From assembly GCA_964036315.1 (NCBI GenBank), contig OZ038492.1:39362853-39426852 (forward strand): DNA of 64,000 bases, given 5' to 3'. Positions 10,746-22,552 of the stretch are shown one piece after another. Below the pieces are notes generated by a model that was given only the letters and a program-made list of their open reading frames with translations, was not told where the DNA came from and made no database searches. This DNA comes from Acanthosepion esculentum. Its lineage: Eukaryota > Mollusca > Cephalopoda > Sepiida > Sepiidae. How positions within the stretch are numbered: the first letter of the stretch is position 1; each line of letters starts with the position of its first letter. A program made the translations under genes and the position numbers.

Positions 10746-11480
10746 TGTGTGGGGGGGTGATGAATAGAGCCTGAACGTAAAATTGTATCGTAACCAGCAT
10801 TTTATGATTGGATGAAAAATATTTGCATGGTAAAAAAAAGCACGTAATTCATTCTACTGGTAAATTAACTTAAGTGGGTTATAAAGAAATCTGACTAACG
10901 TCGTAACCATGGACTATACAAGCAGGATAAGGATAAAACTAATTGAAAAGCATACTTGTAGATAAAGCATACTCAAGTTAACAATGTGTGTAGCGTTTCG
11001 GTTATTGGCGCGAAAGAAATAATCAGCGAACCAATTTCAAATTTCGCACAAATACCCTTGGGAAAGGCAGGCTTTCATCCATACTGCCCTTGGCTATGGA
11101 TTAAGTAGAAGGAGCAACATGGCTCTCTAGCCTATATTGGCAGCTAAGTAGTGGAGTAGAATAACTCGCAAAAAACAACGATTGATTTTGGAGCAGGCAT
11201 AACCACCACGTAAAAGAAAATACTTGCTCCAGCTTTGGAATAATTTAATAAATATTAAATATTAGGTTATTTAAGGGAAGTTATATTTGCTGGTTATCGG
11301 AGTATGTACAAGTACAGATGCATTAATAGACTCAAAAGAAACAAAAAGTATGACGAGTTAGTTATTAAGATTACAAAAAGAAAAGAAAATTATTAGTATT
11401 TCATGAGTCTATTCAAATTCTCAATGTAAGAACTTTTAAAAATTTTATCGAATCACCTACCAGTTGACCGAGGAGCTAAA
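10742..11480. other. No gene seen
   Basis: No recognisable coding or repeat signal beyond A-rich stretches. Confidence 0.4.
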
Positions 11481-11608
11481 ATGGTTACTCCGTCTTTTGA
11501 ACAGGACTAGAGGTTTATCCCTTTTTCCTGTTTAGGATTGGCTTTCCGGTTCCTTCTAAAATCTATATAAACTCTAAAGGCGTCGCTTAAAACTAGAACT
11601 TTTATTTA

Positions 11609-11674
<66 letters not shown>

Positions 11675-11930
11675 CCTTTAATAGGAGTAGATAGATTTGA
11701 CAGTCGTACGTTTTATACTACTGCCCGATCTTTTGAAAAGGAGTACAGATTTGTCCCTTTTTTCTTGTTTAGTATTGGATCTCCAGTTTCTTCTAAAGCC
11801 TACTTCAACTCTATACATATAAATTCCCAGGCTAAAATTCTATACTTCGGTTTACCATATGTTTATTTTTTTCCTTTGATAGGTTTGACTATCTAACATC
11901 GCCTAAAACTCTGAACTTTTATTCACAATT
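11480..11930 (-). repeat. Two degenerate copies of a ~165-200-bp repeat
   Basis: Two tandem segments share TTTGAA(C/A)AGGA, then CCCTTTTTCCTGTTTAG, TTGG(C/A)TTTCCGG-like and TTCTTCTAAA blocks. An (AT)n array (about 11610-11671) separates them. In reverse orientation the same repeat forms the tandem array at 42040-42650. Confidence 0.6.
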
Positions 11931-12004
11931 TATTTAGAATTTTTCCACAGTAAGAAAAACGGCTTTGTCTCAAATCCGCTTCAGTTTTGATTCTTATGCC
12001 CACA

Positions 12005-12176
<172 letters not shown>

Positions 12177-12475
12177 ATAAATAATTATTATTATTATTGA
12201 ATTTAAATGATAATTTTGTTGTGTGTATGTCTTGAGTACCTATGAAGATACTTTCTGAACACTCACAAGAAGGGGCCTCAGAGATAGAATTTCTTTTATG
12301 ACTATTATGCTGGAACCGATAAGAAGGATTTTTGCAGCGTTCTCAAGTTATATTTTTAAACAGGTTAGTCGATATAATCTTTATATCCATCACTTGTTTA
12401 GAAATTGGTGCATTCACGTGCGGGTATGAATGGAGGCGGAGAAAGATAAAATGTTTTTCAAAACAGAATATATAT

Positions 12476-12482
<7 letters not shown>

Positions 12483-12563
<81 letters not shown>
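12483..12563. repeat. (AT)n microsatellite
   Basis: About 80 bp of pure AT directly bordering the partial hammerhead at 12564. Confidence 0.95.
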
Positions 12564-12569
<6 letters not shown>

Positions 12570-12890
12570 GTACTGTTTGTGAATGACATAGTTTAGCTCT
12601 TGAAAATGCATTTCAATTGAGCACTGTTGAGTGATAAGCTAATTCTATAAACAACAGCCACCTGCAATAATGCAAAACTCTTCAGTCAAATGAATGGCGC
12701 ACTTTGGCTGATTGGCATTTGTTTACATTTGTTAAAACAATACGCTAGATTCAGTTGTGTAACTCTACCGAGTGAAGATAGCTCTGGCTGACACCAAATT
12801 AGTTGTGTTTCAATCCTGGCTTGAGGCATTCGAAAGTCTAGTCGCACTGAGGAGCTGTGATACAGCAAAACAGTACTGTCTGTGAAGGAC
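12564..12890 (+). mobile_element. Retrozyme-like unit bounded by hammerhead sequences (locus 1)
   Basis: The segment opens with the 3' half of a hammerhead (12564-12585), runs through a unit homologous to the one at 33.85-34.33 kb, and closes with a full-length but mutated hammerhead (12831-12890). Predicted cleavage positions are after 12577 and after 12880, 303 nt apart; the other locus gives 304 nt. Shared blocks include AATGCATTTCAATTGAGC-like, GCAAAACTCTTC, GGCTGACACCAAATT and CAATCCTGGCTTGAGGC. No protein is encoded. Hammerhead / about 300-nt unit / hammerhead is the known layout of retrozymes, non-autonomous elements that pass through circular RNA. A SINE arranged as a tandem dimer is the alternative description. 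Confidence 0.65.
12831..12890 (+). ncRNA. Hammerhead ribozyme, probably inactivated
   Basis: CTGAGGA (12847-12853) fits CUGANGA. Stem II is GCTG-TGATA-CAGC (12854-12866), a perfect four-pair stem. The next bases read AAAA (12867-12870) instead of GAAA, so the general-base guanine is lost. Stem III is CAG (12871-12873) with CTG (12876-12878); the GTC triplet ends at 12880. Stem I pairs TCGCA (12842-12846) with TGTGA (12881-12885). Confidence 0.65.
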
Positions 12891-12893
12891 ATA

Positions 12894-12901
<8 letters not shown>

Positions 12902-12970
<69 letters not shown>

Positions 12971-13151
12971 GAAACATAGTCTTAAAGTGTGCTATATTTA
13001 TGGGATAAAGTGCTCAATATCAGAGATAGAGCGTGTGTAAATATAAAAGTGAGCATAGAAGTCAACACGGTAGAGGCGACAGTCTTTTTCATGCTAGATG
13101 CAATCGTCAGGCCCGATGACTGTCACCTCTAAGTGTTGACTTCTATGTTCA

Positions 13152-13217
<66 letters not shown>
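12902..13217. mobile_element. Foldback repeat between (AT)n arrays
   Basis: Between (AT)n at 12902-12967 and 13158-13217 lies a hairpin-forming repeat. AAAAGTGAGCATAGAAGTC and AACAC in the left half pair with GTGTT and GACTTCTATG in the right half, and GGTAGAGGCGACAGTC pairs with GACTGTCACCTCTA. The minus strand carries CCTGACGATTGC and the same downstream blocks as 6560-6650. It is a non-coding, MITE-like member of that family; the class is unknown. Confidence 0.6.
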
Positions 13218-13220
<3 letters not shown>

Positions 13221-13357
13221 ACTACTGATAGTTTATCCAAAACTTGGAACACAGTACTCGACAACTTATCCGAATATTAGAAAAATACAATAAAAAATGA
13301 AACAGACATATCATGTCGGTTCTTTTCAATCAAACTTGTTTGGATTAAAAAATTGTT

Positions 13358-13361
<4 letters not shown>

Positions 13362-13398
<37 letters not shown>

Positions 13399-13576
13399 TG
13401 GGGATTTAAGTCAACACCCAGAAGTGACCATATATGCTCCGTCGATTGCGTTAAGCATGAAACAGACTTTCGACTCTGAGTGTTAACTTCAATATCTCAT
13501 TTTATATTTACAGACGCTCTGTCTTTAATATTGATCACTTTAACCCATAAACATATCATACCTTAAATTACATTTT

Positions 13577-13657
<81 letters not shown>
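13362..13657 (+). mobile_element. Third copy of the same AT-bordered repeat
   Basis: Between (AT)n at 13362-13396 and 13579-13657 the sequence reads GTCAACACCCAGAAG, then GATTGCGTTAAGCATGAAAC, then GACTCTGAGTGTTAAC and the tail with ACGCTCTGTCTTTAATATT. It aligns to 6560-6650 plus the reverse complement of 6080-6180, so it carries the whole element in one orientation. The hammerhead-like core is mutated here (CGTCGA for CTGACGA). Confidence 0.6.
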
Positions 13658-13659
<2 letters not shown>

Positions 13660-13660
<1 letters not shown>

Positions 13661-14339
13661 TGTGTGTGTTTGTATTATCAATAAAATGTATATTAAGTAT
13701 ATGTATATATGTCGAGATACATTCAGTAAAATACATTAATATTATCATGCTCCCTTTTTTTATTTTTCATCGTATACACATCTACACTATATATATATTC
13801 TCATCATATACACATCTACACTATATATATATGTGTGTATGCTTGTGTGTGTGTATGTGTGCGTGTATGTTTAACATATCTTTATAAAATGCATTTATAT
13901 AAAAATTGCAATACTTTTTTTCCAAAATACGAATATGTATTTTCGATTATAGACACAGAAATGAGTTATTTGATGTCTGCATTATTTATTACCAATCAAG
14001 CGCAATACAAAATTTTGAAATGAAAATGTTTCGCTGACAGGCAAACATGTTGGTGATCCGATACGTTCTATATATTGCACATGACTTAGGCAGCCTAAAA
14101 GGGAACATTTTGAAGGCGGCTGTCAAATTTTACTGGTAAACAGTTCGATATTTCATCTGTCGCTTCTTTGGTAATATACCAGATTTATGTTTTTCTTGCG
14201 CTTTGTGTGTCGAAGAAGAGATGTGAGGTGAAAACACCGAATTTCTTCCGTTTTTTTTCATTAACGTTTGCATTTTGTACATCCAGATTTATATACGCGC
14301 AAACACATCTTCTTCACATATTAAAATATCTCTATGTTT
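13660..14339. other. No gene seen; small duplications
   Basis: CATATACACATCTACACTATAT-type sequence occurs twice in tandem near 13770-13830, merging into AT and GT repeats. The rest is unremarkable. Confidence 0.4.
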
Positions 14340-14740
14340 TTTTAAAACTAATATTCACTCGATACAAGCTTCTGTAGGTTATTTAAAGCCAGAAAATATT
14401 TTGGATTGTAAGATATTTGTTTTTGGCGGCGGAGATATCAAGTTTAATGATACAACTCTTACTAAATATCCCATAGCAGGCGGTAGCAGTTGTGTATTCG
14501 TACATTTTCTAAGCGTATTTGAACGTAAGAGGATATATAAAGAACCCAAAAGGGAATTGGAACTCGGCTTTCCGATTAACAATCCCGATCCATTATCATT
14601 TACACCACCCGCACACCCAAACTTACAGCCCCTGATAATCCCAAGCGGTCATCCATCTAGGTACAGACCCGGGACGACTTTGCGTAACTTCGATTATCGT
14701 ACGGGAACAGGTGGTTCAACGTGATGTGGTTGTAATCTAT
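14340..14740 (-). mobile_element. 5S rRNA-derived SINE-like repeat, degenerate copy
   Basis: On the minus strand the head (14640-14710) resembles the 5S rRNA internal promoter: GAAGTTACGCAAAGTCGTCC, GGTCTGTACCTAGATGGATG and ACCGCTTGGGA. The tail continues through GGTGTAAATGATAATGG and CGGAAAGCCGAGTTCC to AAAGCCAGAAAATATT-like sequence near 14390. Four related segments lie elsewhere in the window. The 149-codon plus-strand frame over this interval is a shadow of the repeat. Confidence 0.6.
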
Positions 14741-15417
14741 TCACGGTAGAATATTACTGAACGTGACGCGTGATATAAACGTAAAACGTAGGAAGTGGAG
14801 AATCGAATAAAAGAGCTTAAGCTCGTAGGGTTCGAGGAAGCACACATGCAGGAGTCTTTTTTATAAAGTAACGATTTGTGGGGGGGAGGAATCCATGTGA
14901 TTTGAATTTCCACTTAATGACTTTGGTTCGAATCCGTTGACGAACAGTGGTGTCTCTTAGATGTAAAGATTTAAACTGCTGCAACTAAAAAATAGTCCGA
15001 ACATTTGCCATTGAAATAGCGGCAGACTTGCGGACTTTTGCCTGTGGGAACAGGTACTTCAGATTGGAAAATATGTCAATCTCACTATACGCATTCATGG
15101 TTTTCCACATATGAGATGATAAAAATGATGATGACGTGTTTTCTCGTTGGCTTCATCATTTATCAATGTCTAAAGAGGAAAGTTAAATCTGCTTTTTAAT
15201 CCATAGATGGGAGAATATAGGGATTCAGGCTTTCAGATTACTTTTTTATCAGAATAATTTGGGTTAGGTGAAAGAAACACAGCGAAAATTTCAATGTTAT
15301 GGTTAGTGGTAAAATAATATTAGTGACGCGTTTCAGAAGAAAATTTTCAAAATATCTCTGACCATGATTTCCGCGTGTATGCGTAGAAATACAAATTTTA
15401 TAAGATACTTAGAATGA
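14741..15417. other. No gene seen
   Basis: Nothing recognisable; one G-rich run near 14880 (GTGGGGGGGAGG). Confidence 0.4.
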
Positions 15418-15418
15418 A

Positions 15419-15457
<39 letters not shown>

Positions 15458-15535
15458 TGAACAGACTGAGATATATATGAACATTTTGATATAACCTTGA
15501 ACAGACTGAGATATGTAGATATAAACTGAAAGATA

Positions 15536-15611
<76 letters not shown>

Positions 15612-15775
15612 AACAGACTGAAATAGATATCAAGGTAGATAGGAACAGACTAAATATATAGATATCAAAAGACTGAAATAGATAGATAATAGATGAGATA
15701 AACAGTTTTAAGTAGACTAAGATGGATTAATAGATAGATACAAACAGACAAAGATATACAGATATAAAAATACTG

Positions 15776-15850
<75 letters not shown>

Positions 15851-15852
15851 CA
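15418..15852. repeat. (AGAT)n / (AT)n complex with a GAACAGACTGA spacer repeat
   Basis: AGAT arrays (15418-15457 and 15776-15850) and an AT array (15540-15609) are linked by spacers that repeat GAACAGACTGAGATAT-like words at least six times, making the whole interval a degenerate minisatellite. Confidence 0.9.
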
Positions 15853-16770
15853 TGGAAAAAATAAATGGCAATAAACAATCCATAACAAGGAGACGAAAAT
15901 TTCACCGTCTCTAAAAATAGATGTATATGCCAAATCCCTAGCCCATGAAGTCATATTTCAATCAACTAATCAGAAACCACTCTGACCAGGACAGGAACAT
16001 CATTGTCTAACGAACGAAGCAGAAACATGATATGTTCCCAACGACGATATAATGTAACTGATCACGGACAAATCAGAAGCCAGGTTGCAATTTCGCAGCG
16101 GACATCCTTGAGTCATTAGATAGATATATAACGTGAAAGAACGCAACCTAAATCAGATTCGATAAATTAATTTGATCACTTCTCCGATGTTGCGTACATC
16201 ATTACATACGCAGCACCGACATCCGACACACACCGCCTCGTATAGATTCATACACTACATATCTGCTTCTGGTAACATAGACGTCTACACAGTCATGCGT
16301 TGATATCAAGACATATATATTTCCTTCAACGATTTTATGCAAGACAACTGCTACCTTTGAATACATACATATATATACATATATATTTACATTTCCTGGG
16401 TTCTCTCTCTCTCTCTCTCTGTCTCTACCTCTGTCTCTGTCTCTCTCATTCGTATGCACCAGGATATTTGAACACTTAAACATCTTACTTATCATTCTAT
16501 CCTTTTGTATAATGGGGATGCTATGGAAGAAAGAAATATTCTCCCAGTTTTTATTCTCCCCACCTATTATTATATCCATAATATAATAACATTATATTAT
16601 TATTATATTATTATATCCATGATATAATAAGACGTACGGAACGGAAGAGCTGACAAAAAAGAATGACAAACCTGCTTTGTTCTCAGGGAGCGTTTTATGC
16701 CATTAAATCATCCACAAAATTATATATACTTATTTACATTTATCCCTCACACAGAATGTATAACATTTAT
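15853..16770. other. No gene seen
   Basis: Contains a short (CT)n near 16401-16447 and TTATTATA repeats near 16570-16630. A 125-codon minus-strand frame (16202-16579) encodes low-complexity Arg/Glu sequence over the CT run and is not convincing. Confidence 0.4.
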
Positions 16771-18700
16771 GTCTCGTCCACTTTTCGCGCCGACCACTGC
16801 CGAGGCGCACGACGCTCGTAATGAAGGAACGTATTGCATCTCGCAAATTCGGCTCCAATGATTATTGGCGTCTCTGCAAGAGCGTACTTAATAATAGCAA
16901 ACCCTCCATACATCCTTTGTTCGACCAGTTTGAGGTCCTGACCTCCTCTGCCGACAAGACTGAATGCTTTGCTCGGAGATTTTCATCCAATTCAACGCTC
17001 GACTCTTCCGATGTACCCATACCCGATTTCCCTCTTAGAACTGAGGCTCTATTGAGCGGGTTGCACATAACCCCGTCATTGGTATCTCTAATTTAGACCC
17101 ACACAAGGCTAGTGGTGGTGATGGGATACCAGCCATTGTCTTGAAGAAATGTGCGCCTGAACTGGCGCCCGCCCTCTCCAAATTATATAACTACTGCCTC
17201 AAGGAATCTTGCTTTCCAGACTGCTGGAAGTCCTCATCGATTGTTCCTGTCTTTAGGAACTCTGGCGACCTCTCTGACCCTTCTAATTACCGTCCTATCA
17301 GTCTCCTACCCCTCTTCGACAAAGTCTTCGAAGCCTTTACCAACGCCGATGTTGTTAACCCCCTTACATCCCACGATCTGCTCTCAGACAAGCAATATGG
17401 TTTCCGCTTTGCCCGATTTACAGCTGATGTGCTTACGGCCATCACTGAAATTGTCTACCAAGCTCTTCAAAATAACGGAGAAGCTCGTGCCGTGGCCCTA
17501 GACATCTCCAAAGCGTTTGATAGGGTTTGGCATTTCGGCCTTCTTCGCAAGCTCCAGGTTTATGGTATTACACGACGATTGTTTGACCAAATACAATCAT
17601 TCCTGTCAAACCGTGAATTGAAGGTTGTTCTCAACGGATTCTCCTCCACCTCCTCTCCCACGAACGCAGGTGTTCCACAAGGCTCCATCCTAAGCTCTAC
17701 TCTGTTCCTTATCTTCATAAATGATCCTGACAGCATAGATTCCCAAGTTGGCATCTACGCGGACAACACTACAATTTACTCCTGCCTCAAAAACAAATCT
17801 AGTGTCGCTGACAAAACTAACCTGGCCGTTCGTCTCGAAAAGGACCTTCAATCGGTTGTGAACTGGGGCTGGTTGAGTTTAAAGCCTCAAAAACAAAACT
17901 GCTCTCTATTAATCATCACAGAGATCCTTTCGTGTCCTCCATTAGAATGTCTGACGCTCAACTTTTCGAGAGTACCTCTATGCGGCTGCTCGGTCTCACG
18001 TGGACTGCTGACCTGATATGGAACAAATACATTGAGTCAATTGCTTCGTCCACCGCAAGGAAAGTTGGCTCCCTGTGCAGCGCCAGGAAATTTTTCTCCC
18101 CGGAATCGATCCTCCAAATCCACAAATCAACCATTCGCCCTTGCATAGAGTATTGCTGCAATATATGGTCTGGAGCACCTTCTGTTTGCCTCGGGGTTCT
18201 TGATAAGATCCCGAGATGGATATGCAATGCAATTGGCCCTGATCTGGCATCTCGTCTGCGGTCGCTCTCTCACAGACGTGCCGTCGACCCTCTCTGTCTT
18301 TTTTACAATTACTTTCATGGTAATTGCTCCAATGAGCTGTCTGCGCTGGTTGCCAGACTTCATGAATTTAAGCGTCCTACGAGGCTGGCATCCCCCTGTC
18401 ACCCTTTCACTGTTGAAACTGTTAAATTTAGCCGTCTCTTCTACTACAATAGCTTCATAACTCGCACCTCTCGCCTGTAGAACTCCTTTCTTTATTCCTG
18501 TTTCCCTGATAGCTATTATCTCCAAATATTCAAATGTAATGAAATCGATATCTCCCCTTGCCTTGATCTATCCACTATCCTTCTCCTCATCCTTTCCTCT
18601 ATCACTCCTATATGCTCTCGCTCCAAATACTCTGTACCCCTTGCGTGCTAGTGGCTCCCCGCCTTGCTTGGGGTGAAATGCTTTTTAAAAAAAGTGCAAC
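16771..18700 (+). pseudogene. Jockey/CR1-like LINE, reverse transcriptase region
   Basis: This is the longest LINE copy in the window, starting inside ORF2 with no endonuclease domain (5' truncated). Three frames must be joined, with shifts near 17073 and 17880. RT blocks in order: LDPHKASGGDGIPAIVLKK; NYRPISLLPLFDKVFEAF; ALDISKAFDRVW (motif A); NAGVPQGSILSSTLFLIFIN (motif B); and IYADNTTIY (motif C). In motif C the second catalytic aspartate of YADD is asparagine, which would abolish polymerisation. The C-terminal region follows: RLLGLTWTADLIWNKYI, ARKFFSPESILQIHKS, YCCNIWSGAPS, LSHRRAVDPLCLFYNYFHG and FYYNSFITRTSRL with a stop at 18480. The 3' tail ends in GCTTGGGGTGAAATG and an A-rich run. 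At least six further fragments of this family occur in the window. Placement as Jockey/CR1-superfamily is from motif style; the exact clade is uncertain. Confidence 0.85.
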
Positions 18701-19160
18701 AACAAGCGGTATGATAAGTAGATATACACTGTAATAATTTCCAACAGGAATAGGAGCTGCCGGAGATACGTCTTTGTTTCTGGGAAAGCCATATTTAGGA
18801 TCCCAGAATTAAGTGGACCAGATTAATCTGCTCTGTCACTAGCAAGGACATATTCATCTCAAACGAGAAGCAGCGACTCATAAAAAATTTCCCAACTTAA
18901 GGACTGCAAGCCGGATATAGTTACTATATATGGTGAAAATCTATTTCCATAAGAAAACGGCGGCTTGTAAGCTGCACCACGTGGCTGTTGGCCGGTGGAG
19001 GCTGATTAAACGTCAGCTAACTGCACGTGTTGACTCCTGGAAACTGACTGGTTGACTAGCCACTTTCCTTACTCTATGGAACGATGTCACTAAATGTACA
19101 GCACTAGACCCACGTGACTTTATCTCGATCAAAGGGAGGTAACAGATTTTAAATCCACAC
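18700..19160. other. No gene seen
   Basis: Single-copy-looking sequence with no recognised repeat or coding signal. Confidence 0.4.
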
Positions 19161-19162
19161 AA

Positions 19163-19163
<1 letters not shown>

Positions 19164-19206
<43 letters not shown>
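19164..19206. repeat. (AT)n microsatellite
   Basis: Pure AT run. Confidence 0.95.
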
Positions 19207-19210
<4 letters not shown>

Positions 19211-19285
19211 AGCTATATAAAAATGTACTTCGTATATATTATTGTCAAGTATATTTTTTCAATCCTTACACTAGACCACAAAGAT

Positions 19286-19590
19286 TTTTTTTTTTTTAAC
19301 GTATCACCCCAAGCAAGGCCGGTGGCCACTATCACGCATGGGGTTACAGAAGGGTTGGAGGAAGAGCAGATAGGAGTGGTAAAGGAAGGGATGTGGAGAA
19401 AGAGAAGGATGGAGGGTCGATCAAGGCAGGGGGGTTACGGAAGATATAGAGCGAGAGCAGATAGGAATGAAAGATGTCAGGAAGTGGAGAAGAGAAGTGG
19501 ATAGATCAAGGCAATTGGAGATGACGATTGACGCTACACTTAAACCGTTGGAGATTGTATTTGTCAGGGAAACAGTAATAGATACACGGT
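19286..19590 (-). pseudogene. 5'-truncated LINE 3' end (same family as 16.8 kb)
   Basis: The reverse complement gives TGTTTCCCTGACAAATAC, then CCTTGATCTATCCACTTCTC, repeated TCTGCTCTCGCTC-like words and GGCCTTGCTTGGGGTGATA, followed directly by a poly-A tail (the T run at 19287-19298). This matches the tail of the 16771-18700 element. The poly-A at the expected end and the severe 5' truncation show an ordinary reverse-transcribed insertion. Confidence 0.8.
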
Positions 19591-20399
19591 GAGAATGGGC
19601 GTTGCCATAAGAGAAGCGTCACCACTCACCATAAATCCACAGACAGCTAGATATGACCAGAATGAGTTAGATATTGTCGTAGCATACCTACGGACGATAA
19701 TGGGTGTCCCCACTCACATAAATACATTGGTAAATACTGTATGTTTGTCTGCAGTTAGAGATTCGTCTCCAGCTGTTGTGGTCAAACTCTCTGTCTCCGG
19801 GAGAGAGGATCCCCAGACGAGACTATGTCGAATATAAATAGTCTCGTCTCGGGGAACAGCTACCCGATCCCGTTTTATACGGGGACTCCGAGGAAATTTT
19901 GGCAAAGCCTACGGGCTCAGATACTCCACATTAAATTCGGCCTTATGATACATCTGACCGCGTGGGGCGGTTGGTAGATATCCTGCAGTTGGAGATCCAT
20001 TGTGGAATTCTATTGACTCACTTCTAGCAGTTGACTACTTCTACGCGCCGCTGGCGGATCTTATATGTGTTGTTCTTGTCCTAAGTATAATCTTTCATTA
20101 CCAACCTTCGTGTGATTATTCTATTCAGTAACCTTCCCTAGGTTACAACACATATATAGATATATGTATGTAGATTCTGTTTTTTTTTAATCAACATAAT
20201 ATATGCACACATATGCATTAATATTTTTACTCATTTCACAAAAGGAAGGCAATTAGTACACTAGAGAATATATGAAAGAAAAGCACTATTTTGAATAGAG
20301 ATAACATTAAAGGAACAAGAATTAAGAAGTTTGATAACAATTGACATTGTTTTTCAATTTTTGAAGATCATAGTTTAATGGGAATGAAAAAGCCGGAAA
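19590..20399. other. No gene seen; one small hairpin
   Basis: AGACGAGACTA and TAGTCTCGTCT around 19814-19850 form an 11-bp inverted repeat with a 13-nt loop. Two overlapping frames here (82 codons plus, 63 minus) are not recognisable. Confidence 0.4.
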
Positions 20400-20960
20400 T
20401 ATTTCCACAAGCGAGAAATGAGATGAAAGTGACTTAAAGCATGAAGCTTACGGTTAGATCTAGCGATTTTGACTGTAAAATGTTGAGACCTTGCCACCAA
20501 TCTAGTACCGTGTTTAATACCATAAATTCTATGTACCATAGAGGGGAGTTTATCAGCACAATTACCAAGAAAGTATTTATAGAAAACTCACAGAGAAGCT
20601 ATGCTACGGCGAAGGGAAGATGACTGAAGGCGAGATGTCAGGTCAGTACAAATAAGTTTGCAAATTCTTTGGGGGGGATTTTTTTCGAGAATATATATAT
20701 ATATATAGCAGAAGCAGAATATATATCCAGTGTAACCTGGATATAAGAGACCCGGATATAAGAGAAACCCGGATATAAGATACTTCTTCTCCGGTCCCGA
20801 CAACTCTCTTATATCCGGGTTACACTGTATAGCAGAAGCAACAAACCAGATGTGGTAGCAATATCCAAAGCAAGGACCAATGATAGACTTATAAATATGT
20901 AAGATAGATTCTGTCGAGAAAATATTTCTAGCACGACACTAGGAACCAAATTTTCTAGCG
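20400..20960 (-). pseudogene. LINE fragment interrupted by a MITE
   Basis: The minus strand reads CRARNIFSTESILHIYKS, then FGYCYHIWFVAS, is interrupted near 20700-20850, and resumes with ICTDLTSRLQSSSLRRSIAS, FYKYFLGNC and HFTVKIARSN. These are the same C-terminal blocks as in the 16.8-kb LINE. The interruption contains a pogo-like MITE and a short (AT)n. Many substitutions indicate an old insertion. Confidence 0.75.
20729..20827. mobile_element. Pogo/Tigger-type MITE, short copy
   Basis: Starts CAGTGTAACCTGGATATAAG and ends with the inverted CTTATATCCGGGTTACACTG. CAGTG termini with terminal inverted repeats are typical of the pogo/Tigger branch. The interior is about 100 bp shorter than in the 202-bp copy at 47810-48011. 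The flanks carry TATAGCAGAAGCA on both sides (20704 and 20828), a duplication longer than the usual TA. Confidence 0.7.
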
Positions 20961-21167
20961 GCTTGTCTAGCAATTGATTAAATATAATCTTTTCAATTGA
21001 TATCGGCGGAAAACGTTATTCCGACAAGGCGCACTCTTTTGGCTTCTAAGTCCGTGTGTGTTCGATCGATATTTTAAGATTTTTCTAACGTATAAGCGCT
21101 TATCGTTATTATTTATTACATGTGCGCACGAATAGATATACATATGCACAAACACTGATACATATAC

Positions 21168-21590
21168 GAGGTCTGATAAAAAGTATGTGGACTGTTGCGA
21201 TTATAACAGCGCAAAAGTACGTAGAGGTAAGCTGCATGGCACAAGTGGACCTTGAATTCTATCAGGTAGGTACACTAAGTTATAACATTTCGCTCGTTTC
21301 CGTTGCTTATAGCAATGCTTGGAAGGTAAGTGTGGTCCGCTTAAAACATCGCAGAGGTTCCGTCAGTGACCAAGGATTGTGCAGTAGTTTTCGGCCAAGT
21401 ACTACATTCCTTATGCCCGACAACCGCCATATTCCCCAAATCTCACCCATTGCGATTTTGACCTCTTCAGAATTTAAATCTCATGTCAAAGGTAAATGAT
21501 TTCATGACGACGAGGAAATCCAAGAGAAATCGCCTATAATAACTCCCATAAAAATACATAGGAGAAACATCATGGAATCTAATTAAACGA
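21168..21590 (+). mobile_element. Mariner-type transposon remnant
   Basis: The left end CGAGGTCTGATAAAAAGTAT follows a TA and matches a mariner-like terminal repeat. Downstream, the plus strand reads PPYSPNLTHCDFDLF and, after a frameshift, FKSHVKG, which is the end of a mariner transposase catalytic domain (usually YSPDLAPCDFFLFPKLKSHVKG-like). The third catalytic aspartate of D,D34D is asparagine here. Only about 420 bp of an expected 1.3 kb remain; the right terminal repeat was not found. Confidence 0.6.
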
Positions 21591-21834
21591 TCATATAAAC
21601 ACAAAAAGACATATTATACAAAACATCACATAAAATGCGGTGGTTGTCCACCGTAACGAAACTGAGCAGAATATTGACATAAAAAAACGCTACTCTGAAC
21701 AAAATAGAAAACAATTGACTACGATGAAAATGTCTTGAGAGTAGCATGATTGCAACTTCACTCGCAGTAAATCTGCGCCTGGCAGGTCTTCTATTATCAC
21801 AGTGTGGAGTATCTACTAATAAAGTGATGGTAAT

Positions 21835-22310
21835 AAAAGGATTGGTTTGGTTTGTTTTGTTTTACGGCATATCAACCTCAATGGATTATTTAATGCCGAC
21901 AAAATTTTCATTGTTGGTAATATTCTTTTCCGAAAATCTATTTCGAGGAATATTTTTCCTTCAAAAATCTATTTCTGGTAAGAATTTTCCTTCGCTGGTA
22001 ATATTGTTTTTAAATGTATTCCTGGTAATAATTTTCTTTTTATACAAAATATTTCTGGAATTAAAACCTATTTGTACACTTTCATAGTGTTTTGACCCCA
22101 GTTTGGGGGTTAACTATTTGCCTATAGCTGGGACCCTAACAGGCGCTACAACCCGTAGTAGGGTGGGCCTGGGAACATCAGTAATTAAGAGGTGGTTCAG
22201 CGCTCCTCAAAACCTTCTGATCAGAGGCCTTGCTGTTGGACGTAGTTTATCGTCTTACCCAGGACGCGGATGTTGTTTATCGTCATACCCAGCACGGGAT
22301 AAGAAAAGGA
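21835..22310 (+). repeat. Unclassified dispersed repeat, copy 1
   Basis: Shares ordered blocks with 49215-49660: GTTTTACGGCATATCAACCT, CAATGG(A/G)TATTTAATGCCGA, ATAGCTGGGACCCTA, TTAAGAGGTGGTTCA, CAGAGGCCTTGCTG and TAGTTTATCGTCATACCCAG. No coding content is visible. The repeat could be part of an LTR or an unrecognised non-autonomous element. Confidence 0.6.
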
Positions 22311-22443
22311 AAAGGAAATCGGCTAGAAAAACAAAGAAAGTTCTGAGGCATCCGTCGTTCGTGCACATGTATACTCGCATGCAAATTTAGTCCAATGAAG
22401 AACGAGAGGACGAAAATCGTCACAATAAAACTTTCCCAATTTA

Positions 22444-22551
<108 letters not shown>

Positions 22552-22552
22552 A

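Noticed and set aside
14275..14724. 149-codon plus-strand frame
   Set aside because: It lies over a 5S-derived repeat on the opposite strand, has no recognisable motif and is not preserved in the other copies of that repeat.
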